64,000 nucleotides of DNA from Clostridium sp. C105KSO13 (GTDB lineage: Bacteria > Bacillota > Clostridia > Lachnospirales > Lachnospiraceae). A program made the position numbers and the translations under genes. The notes under the pieces are model-generated. The model made no database searches. It saw only the letters and a program-made list of their open reading frames with translations, and had not been told where the DNA came from. The number at the start of each line of letters is the position of its first letter. Within the stretch, counting starts at the first letter, position 1. Shown piece by piece: positions 25,782-34,944 of this stretch. Where the stretch lies: the NCBI RefSeq assembly GCF_001517425.1, contig NZ_FBWL01000169.1, positions 186,001 to 250,000 on the forward strand, read 5' to 3'.

Positions 25782-26655
25782 GGTTGTTGGTACAATCCTT
25801 ATTATACTGCTTGTAATTATTCTGGTGGAGGGAAAGCGGGAACTTAAGTTTTTTAAAATCACCAGATACTCCTTAAAGGTTCCAAAATTCCGACTGCTGG
25901 ATACAGATAAAAAAATAGTTCTGCTGGCTGATCTGCATAATAAAGTATATGGAGAACACAATGATAAGCTTTTCAGGGCAATACGCAAGGAGAAACCGGA
26001 TTTAATTCTGATAGCAGGGGACATGCTGGTGGGGAGGGAAAAATCTGATTTTCAAGAGGCCCTTTCCTTTATCGCAAAGCTTCCTCCACTTTGTCCAGTG
26101 TATTATTCCCTGGGGAATCATGAGCAGCGGTTAAAGGAAGCTTCCTGGGAGCATGGCGGTGAGACATACTATGATTACAAAAACGCACTGCAGGAATCTG
26201 GTATTCATTTTCTGGAGAATCAGACAGAAGACGTGATGCTGGATAAGCTTTGTGTACGCATATCAGGGTTGGAACTTCCCATGGATACCTATGAAAAGTT
26301 TAAGAAACAAAGAGTCACTCCGGAGGATATCAGCCGCTGCATACAGCATGCAGAAAAAGATAAATTTAATATACTGCTTGCCCACAACCCGGTGTTTTTC
26401 CCTGCTTATAAAGAGTGGGGGGCTGATTTGACATTGTCAGGGCATCTTCATGGAGGAATCATACGCATCCCCGGTCTTGGGGGACTCATCACTCCGCAGG
26501 CTGTTCTTTTCCCTGCATATTCAGGAGAAATGACCCTGGAAGGCGAACAGGCTTTGATTGTGAGCAGGGGCTTAGGTACCCATACAATCAATCTGCGCTT
26601 TTGCAACAATGCGGAGGTGGTTGTCATCAACATGCAGCCATTTGATGAAGAATAG
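25774..26655 (+). CDS. Membrane-anchored metallophosphoesterase (YkuE/calcineurin-like)
   Basis: 293 residues. An N-terminal membrane helix (residues about 3-20, VVGTILIILLVIILVEG) precedes a calcineurin-type domain with LLADLHN (D-x-H), IAGDMLV (GD), SLGNHEQR (GNHE), LLAHNPVFF and LSGHLHGG (GHxH), i.e. all dinuclear metal ligands. Relatives include YkuE-like phosphoesterases, some active on lipid A-type or nucleotide substrates; the substrate is unknown here. Start codon overlaps the end of deoC. Confidence 0.85.
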   Translation: MSKVVGTILIILLVIILVEGKRELKFFKITRYSLKVPKFRLLDTDKKIVLLADLHNKVYGEHNDKLFRAIRKEKPDLILIAGDMLVGREKSDFQEALSFIAKLPPLCPVYYSLGNHEQRLKEASWEHGGETYYDYKNALQESGIHFLENQTEDVMLDKLCVRISGLELPMDTYEKFKKQRVTPEDISRCIQHAEKDKFNILLAHNPVFFPAYKEWGADLTLSGHLHGGIIRIPGLGGLITPQAVLFPAYSGEMTLEGEQALIVSRGLGTHTINLRFCNNAEVVVINMQPFDEE

Positions 26656-26682
26656 GAATGCCTTAAGGGAGAATTGCAAAAT

Positions 26683-27426
26683 ATGGGAATACCCGTAAAA
26701 CTGGAAGTATTTGAAGGCCCTCTGGACCTTCTGCTTCATTTGATTGAAAAAAGTAAAATAGATATTTACGATATACCGATTGTAGAGATTACCACCCAGT
26801 ATATGGATTATATCAGGGGCATGGCGAAGGAAGATTTAAATATTATGAGCGAATTTCTTGTAATGGCTGCCACGCTGCTGGATATTAAGTGTAAAATGCT
26901 TCTGCCGAAAGAGGTCAATGAAGACGGGGAGGAAGAAGACCCACGCCGGGAATTGGTAGAACAGCTTTTGCAGTATAAACTGTTTAAATATATGGCTTAC
27001 GAATTGAAAGACCGGCAGCATAATGCTGAACAGGTTTTGTTTAAGACACCCCAAATTCCGGAAGAAGTCATGGAATACGTGGAACCTGTAGATATAGATC
27101 AGCTTCTGGGAGACCTGACATTAGAGCGATTGAATCAAGTTTTTCATGATGTTATGAAGCGCAAAGAAGATAAGATAGATCCGGTGAGGAGTAAGTTTAG
27201 TAAAATTGAAAAAGAAGAGGTTCCCCTTCCTGTAAAGCTGTCCTATGTAGAAGACTATGCCAGAACACATCATAATTTTAGTTTTCGCAGGCTTCTTGAG
27301 GAGCAAAAAAGTAAGATGCATATTGTTGTAACTTTCCTGGCTGTTCTTGAATTGATGAAGCTGGGGACGATTCGGGCAAAACAGGAAGAAACATGCGGGG
27401 AAATCATGATTCACTCACTGGTATAA
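26683..27426 (+). CDS. scpA: Segregation and condensation protein A
   Basis: About 247 residues, the kleisin subunit of the bacterial Smc-ScpAB complex. The N-terminal VFEGPLDLLLHLIEKSKIDIYDIPI is the Smc-neck binding helical region, and the C-terminal winged-helix segment ends VTFLAVLELMKLG. The ATG at 26683 was preferred to an upstream TTG because GGGAG lies 11 bases before it. scpB follows after a few bases. Confidence 0.95.
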   Translation: MGIPVKLEVFEGPLDLLLHLIEKSKIDIYDIPIVEITTQYMDYIRGMAKEDLNIMSEFLVMAATLLDIKCKMLLPKEVNEDGEEEDPRRELVEQLLQYKLFKYMAYELKDRQHNAEQVLFKTPQIPEEVMEYVEPVDIDQLLGDLTLERLNQVFHDVMKRKEDKIDPVRSKFSKIEKEEVPLPVKLSYVEDYARTHHNFSFRRLLEEQKSKMHIVVTFLAVLELMKLGTIRAKQEETCGEIMIHSLV

Positions 27427-27442
27427 AAGGATGGAAGAGGAT

Positions 27443-28012
27443 ATGGAAATAGAAAAACTGCAGGGTGTTATAGAGGCAATTTTTTTCGCTATGGGTGATT
27501 CCGTGGAGTTGAGACAAATTGCGGCGGTAATAGGACATGATGAGGATACAACAAGAAAGATCATTCACAATATGATGGATAAGTATGAACAGCAGGACAG
27601 GGGTATCCGCATCATTGAACTGGAAAATTCTTTTCAGATGTGTACCAAAAAGGAAATGTATGAATATCTGATAAAAGTCGCCAGACAACCCAGAAAATAT
27701 ATCCTGACAGATGTTCTTCTGGAAACTTTGTCTATTGTGGCCTATAAACAGCCGGTCACGAAGCTGGAAATCGAAAAAATCAGAGGTGTGAAGTCGGATC
27801 ATGCCGTAAACAAGCTGGTGGAATATGGTCTTGCCGAGGAAGTGGGGCGCATGGATGCACCCGGCAGGCCGCTGTTGTTTGGAACCACAGAGGAGTTTCT
27901 GCGCAGATTCAGCGTCCAGTCTCTGGATGATCTGCCTACAATTAACCCTGAGCAGGTAGAACATTTTAAGGAGGAAGCCGAGGAGGAAGCACAGCTTAAA
28001 CTTGATATCTGA
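27443..28012 (+). CDS. scpB: Segregation and condensation protein B
   Basis: About 189 residues with two winged-helix domains: LQGVIEAIFFAMGDSV at the N-terminus and ETLSIVAYKQPVTKLEIEKIRG in the second, then LLFGTTEEFLRRF. ScpB dimers bind ScpA and regulate Smc loading. Two starts are possible (27431 and 27443); the second is favoured because AAAGGATGG then lies about 9 bases upstream and the protein starts like other ScpBs. It is co-transcribed with scpA. Confidence 0.94.
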   Translation: MEIEKLQGVIEAIFFAMGDSVELRQIAAVIGHDEDTTRKIIHNMMDKYEQQDRGIRIIELENSFQMCTKKEMYEYLIKVARQPRKYILTDVLLETLSIVAYKQPVTKLEIEKIRGVKSDHAVNKLVEYGLAEEVGRMDAPGRPLLFGTTEEFLRRFSVQSLDDLPTINPEQVEHFKEEAEEEAQLKLDI

Positions 28013-28089
28013 CCTTTTAAAATGTAGTTCTATCGAAAAGTATTTCTACATAGATACTAATAATATGGTATGTTGTGGAGTGAACTAAA

Positions 28090-29370
28090 GTGGCTGAACA
28101 AAAAAGAAAGACAGATAAGGGCAAGAGGATTGTCCGTAATATAAAGGTGCGAATCACAGCGTTGATTTTAATCTACTGTACCCTAAGCCTGACCGTGTTT
28201 TGTGGTATGAAAACACAAATGTCGGAGGTACAGGCAAAGACGAAAGAACCGGAAAATTTATACGCCCAGTCGGCTGTTCTTATGGACGCGGACAGCGGGC
28301 GTATTTTATTTTCGAAAAATGGACAACAGGAGAGAGCAATGGCCAGTACTACCAAAATCATGACCTGTATTCTGGCACTGGAATATGGTAAACTGGATGG
28401 TAAGATGTCAGTCAGTTCCTACGCTGCATCCCAGCCCCAGGTACGTCTTGGAGCTATTAAGGGAGAGGAATTTTATCTCCGGGATTTACTTTATTCCCTG
28501 ATGCTGGAATCCCACAATGACTCCGCAGTCATCATTGCCGAAAATGTTGGAAAAAATGTGGAGGGCTTTGCAGACATGATGAATGCAAAAGCAAAGGAAT
28601 TGGGGTGCGAAAATACATACTTCATTACGCCCAATGGACTGGATGCATCGGATGAAAAAGGAAGCCATCGCACTACCGCAGAAGACCTGGCAAAGATTAT
28701 GCAATATTGTATAATGAAGTCCCCTAAGAAAGATATGTTTTTGGAAGTCACAAGAACGCAAGACTATCAATTTACGGATTGTTCCGGAAAGCATTCTTAC
28801 TCCTGTGTAAACCACAACGCTTTTCTTAAAATGATGAAGGGTGCTTTGTCAGGAAAAACCGGCTTTACCGGAAATGCCGGCTATTGTTACATAGGTTCGC
28901 TGCAAGATAAGGGGAGAACCTTCATTGTGGCTCTGCTTGCATGCGGCTGGCCAAATAACAAAAGCTATAAATGGGCGGACACGAAAGCTTTGATGAAATA
29001 TGGGATAGAACATTATGAATATCGAAATATCAGGCAGGATATGTCTTGTGGTACTCTGAAAGTATATAACGGAATCGACAGCCAAAAGCCTTTTGAAACG
29101 GAAACCGAAATATCTCTTGAGGTGGTAAAGACGGATGAGAATTGGAATATACTCTTGAGGGACGATGAAGAGGTAAACATAAGCCTGAATAAGAAAAAGA
29201 GTGTCAAAGCTCCTGTTGAAAAAGGAGAAAAAGTAGGGGAAGTTCATTATACTTTGAATGGTGAGATGATAAAATCCTATGACATTGTAACCGGCTGCAG
29301 CATATCTGAAAAGAACGCTGCCTGGTATTTAAAGACGATTATTGGAATGTATTTTCTGCAAAAAATTTAA
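28090..29370 (+). CDS. D-alanyl-D-alanine carboxypeptidase, second copy (DacF/DacB type)
   Basis: 426 residues from a GTG start preceded by TGGAG. A basic N-terminus and a membrane/signal helix (about residues 20-40) lead into an S11 peptidase domain with STTK (Ser about 85), SHN (about 141) and KTG (about 256). A C-terminal domain ends in a hydrophobic, probably membrane-attached stretch (WYLKTIIGMYFLQ). It removes terminal D-Ala from stem peptides. Position after scpB, in a spore former, makes a sporulation role possible, but no sporulation sigma-factor promoter could be recognised with confidence. Confidence 0.9.
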   Translation: MAEQKRKTDKGKRIVRNIKVRITALILIYCTLSLTVFCGMKTQMSEVQAKTKEPENLYAQSAVLMDADSGRILFSKNGQQERAMASTTKIMTCILALEYGKLDGKMSVSSYAASQPQVRLGAIKGEEFYLRDLLYSLMLESHNDSAVIIAENVGKNVEGFADMMNAKAKELGCENTYFITPNGLDASDEKGSHRTTAEDLAKIMQYCIMKSPKKDMFLEVTRTQDYQFTDCSGKHSYSCVNHNAFLKMMKGALSGKTGFTGNAGYCYIGSLQDKGRTFIVALLACGWPNNKSYKWADTKALMKYGIEHYEYRNIRQDMSCGTLKVYNGIDSQKPFETETEISLEVVKTDENWNILLRDDEEVNISLNKKKSVKAPVEKGEKVGEVHYTLNGEMIKSYDIVTGCSISEKNAAWYLKTIIGMYFLQKI

Positions 29371-29400
29371 GGGTGTTAAGATATATCAATAATAATGATT

Positions 29401-29445
29401 AAATTTGCCACTGGTGGATGGCGGATTCTTATGGTAGTATAAAAA
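29401..29445 (+). promoter_or_regulatory. Candidate leuA-araC control region
   Basis: Upstream of the fusion gene an extended -10-like element TATGGTAGTAT (about 29431-29441) lacks a good -35. About 20 bases before it is CCACTGGTGG (29409-29418), an inverted repeat CCAC/GTGG with a 2-base centre. A weak -35 with a nearby repeat would fit activator control, possibly by the AraC domain itself. This is suggestive only. Confidence 0.3.
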
Positions 29446-29485
29446 AAGACAACGAATTTGATTAAATGTAAGGAGCCGTCAAAAT

Positions 29486-31474
29486 ATGAAGAACTTTGAA
29501 AAATACGAAAAGATGTATTTTATGCCACCCGAACCATGCTATGACTGGGTAAAAAAGGATTCCATCACCAGCCCTCCTATATGGTGCAGTGTAGATTTGA
29601 GAGATGGAAATCAGGCACTGATAGAACCTATGAGCCTGGATGAGAAGATTGAATTTTTTCAGCTCCTTCTGGACGTAGGATTCAAAGAAATTGAAGTCGG
29701 GTTTCCGGCATCTTCTGAGACAGAATATCAGTTTCTGAGGGCACTAATTGAGCAGAATATGATTCCTGACGATGTGACAATCCAAGTCTTGACTCAGGCT
29801 AGAGAACACATCATCAGGAGAACCTTTGAAGCGATACAGGGAGCCCCTCATGCCGTTATCCATGTTTACAATTCCACTTCTGTGGCACAAAGGGAACAGG
29901 TTTTTAAAAAGGGACCTGAAGAAATCAAGAAGATTGCTGTTGATGGCGCAAAACTGCTAAAAAAGTTATCAGAAGAGACCGATGGGGATTTTACTTTTGA
30001 GTACAGTCCGGAAAGCTTTCCGGGAACCGAAGTAGACTATGCACTGGATGTCTGTAACACAGTTCTTGACATATGGAAGCCTGACGGAAAACATAACGCC
30101 ATCATCAACCTTCCAACAACTGTAGAAAATGCCATGCCCCATGTGTTTGCAAGCCAGGTGGAATATTTTGACAAACACCTCCTGTACAGGGAAAATGTGA
30201 TACTTTCCCTTCATCCTCACAACGACAGGGGCTCAGGCGTCAGTGACGCAGAGCTGGGAATTCTTGCAGGGGCTGACCGCATCGAAGGAACCCTTTTTGG
30301 CAACGGCGAGAGAACCGGTAATGTGGACATTGTTACACTGGCGATGAACATGTTCTCTCACGGTGTGGATCCAAAGTTGGATTTCTCTAATATGAATGAA
30401 ATTTGTGAGCTTTATGAGAGACTTACAGGAATGCAGGTATCCCCCCGGCAGCCTTATTCGGGGGAGCTGGTATTTACTGCCTTTTCTGGATCCCATCAGG
30501 ATGCGATTGCCAAGGGGATGTCATGGAGAGAAGAAGGACAGTATGACAAATGGACAGTACCTTACCTTCCGATTGATCCCAAAGACGTGGGCAGAAGATA
30601 CGATTCGGATGTAATACGAATTAACAGTCAGTCCGGAAAGGGCGGCGTAAACTACATTCTCAAACAGCACTTTGGCATTAGTCTTCCTGAGAAAATGAAG
30701 GAAGAGGTGGGATATCTGGTAAAGGATGTCTCGGATAAAATGCACAAAGAGCTTAGTCCTGACTGGATTTATCACATTTTTGAGGACAATTATGTTGATG
30801 CAAAATCAATTTTTACAGTAGATGAGTGCCACTTTAAACAGGAGAATGGCATTGTAGCCGACGCAACTATCCACCACGCGGGCATTAACAGGGTAATTAC
30901 AGGTGTGGGGAATGGACGTCTGGATGCAGTTAGCAACGCAATTAAACAATATTTTGCCGTCAACTATGACATTGCATTTTATGAGGAGCATTCTCTGACG
31001 AAAGGCTCATCCTCAAAAGCAGTGGCTTACGTAGGTGTGATATACAACAAGAAGAAATTCTGGGGAGTCGGTATTGATGCGGACATCATCAAGGCATCTG
31101 TGGAGGCACTTGTCGTAGCCGTCAACAAGATTGAGGAAATTAGAAATGCCGAGAATTGTAAAGATGAAAGATTGTTGGAAATTACGAATTACATTTACAT
31201 GAATTACAAGGACGTAACGTTGGAGGACTTATCTGAAAAGTTCTTTCTCACTAAACCGTACCTCTCCAAATATATTAAAGAAAAGTCGGGGACAACTTTT
31301 GGAGAGATATTAAAGGAGATACGAATGAAAAAAGCGCGTGCAATGTTAAAGAGCAGTAATACAACAGTGGAAAGTATTGCAGAATCTGTAGGATATCAGA
31401 ATGTGGAACACTTCAACAGAGTGTTTAAGAAAATGTATTATATGACTCCTGTGCAGTTCAGAAACAGCAGATAG
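29486..31474 (+). CDS. leuA: 2-isopropylmalate synthase fused to a C-terminal AraC-type DNA-binding domain
   Basis: 662 residues in one uninterrupted frame. Residues 1 to about 400 are a long-type LeuA catalytic barrel ([58 protein letters not shown]). Residues about 430-553 match the LeuA allosteric leucine-binding domain. Residues about 560-662 form a double helix-turn-helix AraC/XylS domain: [69 protein letters not shown]. The enzyme part condenses acetyl-CoA and 2-oxoisovalerate in leucine synthesis. Ordinary long LeuA proteins end near residue 555. AAGGAGCC precedes the ATG, and a strong terminator follows. Other leu genes are not in the window. A direct leucine-responsive regulator function is inferred. 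Confidence 0.9.
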   Translation: MKNFEKYEKMYFMPPEPCYDWVKKDSITSPPIWCSVDLRDGNQALIEPMSLDEKIEFFQLLLDVGFKEIEVGFPASSETEYQFLRALIEQNMIPDDVTIQVLTQAREHIIRRTFEAIQGAPHAVIHVYNSTSVAQREQVFKKGPEEIKKIAVDGAKLLKKLSEETDGDFTFEYSPESFPGTEVDYALDVCNTVLDIWKPDGKHNAIINLPTTVENAMPHVFASQVEYFDKHLLYRENVILSLHPHNDRGSGVSDAELGILAGADRIEGTLFGNGERTGNVDIVTLAMNMFSHGVDPKLDFSNMNEICELYERLTGMQVSPRQPYSGELVFTAFSGSHQDAIAKGMSWREEGQYDKWTVPYLPIDPKDVGRRYDSDVIRINSQSGKGGVNYILKQHFGISLPEKMKEEVGYLVKDVSDKMHKELSPDWIYHIFEDNYVDAKSIFTVDECHFKQENGIVADATIHHAGINRVITGVGNGRLDAVSNAIKQYFAVNYDIAFYEEHSLTKGSSSKAVAYVGVIYNKKKFWGVGIDADIIKASVEALVVAVNKIEEIRNAENCKDERLLEITNYIYMNYKDVTLEDLSEKFFLTKPYLSKYIKEKSGTTFGEILKEIRMKKARAMLKSSNTTVESIAESVGYQNVEHFNRVFKKMYYMTPVQFRNSR

Positions 31475-31480
31475 GATGAT

Positions 31481-31514
31481 AAAAAGAGTATCGGAATAAA
31501 CCGATACTCTTTTT
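31481..31514. terminator. Bidirectional terminator between leuA-araC and the POT transporter
   Basis: Perfect 14-pair stem AAAAAGAGTATCGG / CCGATACTCTTTTT with a 6-base AATAAA loop, giving a T run on both strands. Confidence 0.9.
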
Positions 31515-31535
31515 ATTACAGTTAAAATTTTTATA

Positions 31536-32882
31536 TTACTTTTCACCAACTGCAAGCTTGTCCAGCTTACCGCTCAAGAACCAGAGCAGAAGACCAAGAA
31601 CAATTGCGATTGCAGCGACAACCCCGTATCCGGACTGGAAAGGAACTGTCTTGAGGAAAGCATATAAAGCCGGGTAAATCATCGTTGCAAAAAATACTGC
31701 GATTGGCCAGAGACCAAGAAGCAGCCCCAATACCTTTGCAGGTGCGAACATTGTGATAAATGAATTTCCAAGGGGGGAGAATATCATCTCACCGATGGAC
31801 ATCAGCAATGCAATAACTACGATCCAAAGCAGGTTAGCCTGACCGTCTCCTCTGACGATATCGGCAATTACCATGACTGCAAAAGATACCCCAACTAAGA
31901 TCATACCGAGAGCTGTTTTCTTAAACATGCTCAAATCGCCCTGGGGACGCTTTGCAAGTTTTGTCCATAGTGCGGCTAATACAGGTCCCAAAATGATACA
32001 GGTTATTGCGTTCATGGAGTCGAAATAGGAGGTAGGTACCTGCCAGTTTCCGATAAACCAGTTTGCGTGGTTCAGGAAATCTGCGCCGTCACCCCATCCA
32101 AAATAATAATATGTAGGCATGTATGCCATGTACCATAAAATCCAGAACACAACGGAGAATACTGTGACAAGAACGATAGCAAGGATACGTTTCTTATCGC
32201 TTGTAGTGAGCGGTTTGTTTTCTTCCTCTTTTTTCTTGGCACTGTCAACAAATTTTCTCTGGTCATGTTTAAAAGGCTTTTTGCCGGCATTGCCGAGAGC
32301 CTTCTGATTCACAGCAAACCAGACAGCGTCTATAAAAAGGAAAATTGCGCAGAGCAGGAATATAAAATTGTATCCCATAGGCCCTGTTAGCAGTACGACA
32401 AAAGTTGTGCCGATGAATGAACCGATATTTACGAACGAATACTGAATAGAAAAAGCCTCATTCAAATCGTCCTTGTTTTCGAACAGAAGACCGTTTACAC
32501 CGGAGAGGTTTCCTTTAAATAAACCGGTTCCTACTGCTACAAAAACAATCATAACCCATACCAGCGCAGTGGAGTGAGCCTGCCAGGTGAATAAATAACC
32601 AATGCCCATGAGTATCATACCTGCAATTACGCAGATTCTGGGGCTTAACCAGTAGTCAGCAACATACCCGCCAAAAATAGGGGTAATATAAGTTGCGGCT
32701 ACGAAAATCGCGGACATAGAAGCTGCTTTTGCATCTGATAGTCCAAGTCCGCCGCCTGCTGCATTTGTTGCAATCCAGATTGCCAGTAAGTATTTTACTG
32801 TGTAGAATGCGCAGCGTTCGAATGTGAAACCTAAGGCACATACATAAAAGCCAAAGGGTTTCTTCTTTTTTGCTGTTTCCAT
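31536..32882 (-). CDS. Proton-dependent oligopeptide (POT/PTR2) family MFS transporter
   Basis: 448 residues with about 12-14 membrane helices. The N-terminal FTFERCAFYTVKYLLAIW corresponds to the E-x-x-E-R-F-x-Y-Y proton-coupling segment of POT carriers, although only the ER part is conserved, and IFGGYVADYWLSPR matches the family's GG-x-x-AD signature. It imports di/tripeptides with protons across the inner membrane in known members. The incomplete ExxERFxYY motif leaves the coupling mode and substrate open. AGGTTTTAAG (weak GGAGG upstream) precedes the ATG. Confidence 0.82.
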   Translation of the reverse strand: METAKKKKPFGFYVCALGFTFERCAFYTVKYLLAIWIATNAAGGGLGLSDAKAASMSAIFVAATYITPIFGGYVADYWLSPRICVIAGMILMGIGYLFTWQAHSTALVWVMIVFVAVGTGLFKGNLSGVNGLLFENKDDLNEAFSIQYSFVNIGSFIGTTFVVLLTGPMGYNFIFLLCAIFLFIDAVWFAVNQKALGNAGKKPFKHDQRKFVDSAKKKEEENKPLTTSDKKRILAIVLVTVFSVVFWILWYMAYMPTYYYFGWGDGADFLNHANWFIGNWQVPTSYFDSMNAITCIILGPVLAALWTKLAKRPQGDLSMFKKTALGMILVGVSFAVMVIADIVRGDGQANLLWIVVIALLMSIGEMIFSPLGNSFITMFAPAKVLGLLLGLWPIAVFFATMIYPALYAFLKTVPFQSGYGVVAAIAIVLGLLLWFLSGKLDKLAVGEK

Positions 32883-32921
32883 AACTTAAAACCTCCATAC
32901 CAAAATTGTTTTTCCTAGGGG

Positions 32922-32950
32922 ATTGTACCACAAATTATACAAAAGGACAA
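32922..32950 (-). promoter_or_regulatory. POT transporter promoter
   Basis: On the minus strand: TTGTCC, 17-base spacer, TACAAT, about 40 bases before the transporter ATG. Confidence 0.65.
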
Positions 32951-33038
32951 ATGAATTTTTATATTTTGTTAATAAAAATTTTCTCATTTTTAATATTCAT
33001 CTGAAATGCCCGAATCTTATAGGTTTTCTAATTCATAT

Positions 33039-33067
33039 TTGCTATTTTCTCTGAGATAATATATACT
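33039..33067 (+). promoter_or_regulatory. Aminopeptidase P promoter
   Basis: TTGCTA (33039-33044), 17-base spacer, TATACT (33062-33067), about 50 bases before the pepP-type start. Confidence 0.7.
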
Positions 33068-33120
33068 ATAGTCGATGAAAATTTGATCTTTATTAATGGT
33101 TTTCAAAAGGAGGTTTTTAC

Positions 33121-34908
33121 ATGAAGATTTCAGAAAGAGTTGACAGGCTCCGCCTGTCAATGGAAGAAAAAGGGATAGATGCTTATGTTATCCCTACAGC
33201 TGACTATCACCAGAGTGAATATGTTGGGGAACATTTTAAAGTGAGAGCTTTTATGACTGGTTTTACAGGGTCTGCAGGCACAGCTGTATTCACAAAAAAT
33301 GAAGCAGGTATGTGGACGGACGGCAGGTACTTTATTCAGGCTGCCCTGCAGATGAAGGACACAGGTGTTGCACTTCGCAAAATGGGCGAACCAGGAGTGC
33401 CGACTGTTGAAGAGTACTTAAAAGAAACACTTCCTGAGGGCGGCGTGATTGGATTTGACGGCCGCACAGTAGGAATAGATGAAGGTCTCTCTTACGCTGC
33501 TATCGCCGAGGCTAAGCACGGAAGTATTGTCTATGACTGTGACTTAGTGGACTCTATTTGGACAAACAGACCTCCTTTGTCAGAAAAACCAGCTTTTTTG
33601 CTAGATTTGAAATATGCAGGGGAGACGACTGCCTCCAAGCTGGAGCGTGTGAGAAGTGAGATGAAAAAGGCCGGCGCCAATCTGCATGTTATCACAAGTC
33701 TGGACGATATCGGCTGGCTCTTAAATGTGCGCGGTGATGATGTAGAATATTTCCCGCTGCTTCTTTCTTATGCTATTGTAAAAATGGATTCTGTGGAGCT
33801 CTATGCAGATGAAAGAAAGTTTAATGACGAGATTAAAGCAGAATTTATAAAGAATCATGTTCATATACATCCATACAATGATATTTATGAAGCGGTAAAA
33901 ACATTTGGCGGGGATGACACTGTACTGGTTGATCCCAGACGGCTGAATTATGCTCTTTATAATAACATGCCTGAGGCAGTAAAAACTGTGAAACAGGAAA
34001 ATCCCACCATTATCATGAAAGCAGTTAAAAATGATGTTGAAATAGAGAATATCAGAAAAGCAGAGATTAAGGACAGCATCGCACACACGAAGTTCATGTA
34101 CTGGCTGAAACAGAATGTTGGCAAGATGAAAATTACAGAGCTAAGTGCTTCCGATAAGCTGGATGAGTTCCGTGCTGAACAGGGAAATTTCCTGTGGCCC
34201 AGCTTTGAGCCTATCTGCGCATATAAAGAACATGGTGCTATTGTTCACTATACGTCTTCCCCGGAGACAGATGTGGAATTAAAAGAGGGCGGAATGTTTC
34301 TGACAGATACCGGAGCGAACTTTTATGAAGGGTCTACAGATATTACAAGAACCTATGTTTTTGGAGAGATAAGCCAGATAGAAAAAGAACATTTCACAGC
34401 TGTTGCAATCAGCAACCTGAACCTTGCAGACGTAAAGTTCCTCTACGGATGCTCCGGCATGAATCTGGATTATGTGGCAAGAGAGCCTTTCTGGAGACAA
34501 AATCTAAACTTTAACCACGGAACCGGACACGGGGTAGGATATCTTGGTAATATTCATGAGCCGCCCACAGGTTTCCGCTGGCAGTTCCGCCCAAATGAAA
34601 TTCATCCCTTTGAGGCTAACATGATTATTACAGACGAACCCGGCATCTATATTGAAGGATCCCACGGAATCCGCACGGAGAATGAACTCCTGGTATGTAA
34701 TGGAGAAAAGAACGAATACGGTCAGTTTATGCATTTTGAGCCCATTACATTTGTGCCTATTGATCTGGATGCCATTATTCCGGAGCTGATGACAGAAAAG
34801 GAAAGAACTCTTCTAAATGATTATCATAAAAAGGTTTACGAGCTGATAGCCCCCCATTTGACGAAAGATGAGCAGGAATGGCTTAAAGAATATACAAGGG
34901 CAATATAA
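33121..34908 (+). CDS. Aminopeptidase P family protein (Xaa-Pro aminopeptidase, M24B)
   Basis: 595 residues, the long three-domain form: two creatinase-like N-terminal domains (about 1-310) and a C-terminal pita-bread M24 domain. Metal ligands are visible in FLTDTGANFYEGSTDITRTY (two Asp), NHGTGHGVGYLGNIHEPP (His), ITDEPGIYIEG (Glu) and RTENELLV (Glu). The family removes N-terminal residues preceding proline from peptides in the cytoplasm. Its position across from a POT peptide transporter on the other strand suggests a shared peptide-use role, although the two genes have separate promoters. AAAGGAGG precedes the ATG. Confidence 0.93.
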   Translation: MKISERVDRLRLSMEEKGIDAYVIPTADYHQSEYVGEHFKVRAFMTGFTGSAGTAVFTKNEAGMWTDGRYFIQAALQMKDTGVALRKMGEPGVPTVEEYLKETLPEGGVIGFDGRTVGIDEGLSYAAIAEAKHGSIVYDCDLVDSIWTNRPPLSEKPAFLLDLKYAGETTASKLERVRSEMKKAGANLHVITSLDDIGWLLNVRGDDVEYFPLLLSYAIVKMDSVELYADERKFNDEIKAEFIKNHVHIHPYNDIYEAVKTFGGDDTVLVDPRRLNYALYNNMPEAVKTVKQENPTIIMKAVKNDVEIENIRKAEIKDSIAHTKFMYWLKQNVGKMKITELSASDKLDEFRAEQGNFLWPSFEPICAYKEHGAIVHYTSSPETDVELKEGGMFLTDTGANFYEGSTDITRTYVFGEISQIEKEHFTAVAISNLNLADVKFLYGCSGMNLDYVAREPFWRQNLNFNHGTGHGVGYLGNIHEPPTGFRWQFRPNEIHPFEANMIITDEPGIYIEGSHGIRTENELLVCNGEKNEYGQFMHFEPITFVPIDLDAIIPELMTEKERTLLNDYHKKVYELIAPHLTKDEQEWLKEYTRAI

Positions 34909-34944
34909 AAGCTGCGTGTAAGGCGGCATAAGAGAGGTACTACT

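Noticed and set aside
27404-27964. 186-codon minus-strand frame over scpB
   Set aside because: scpB on the plus strand has full family motifs and operon context; the antisense frame has no recognisable features.
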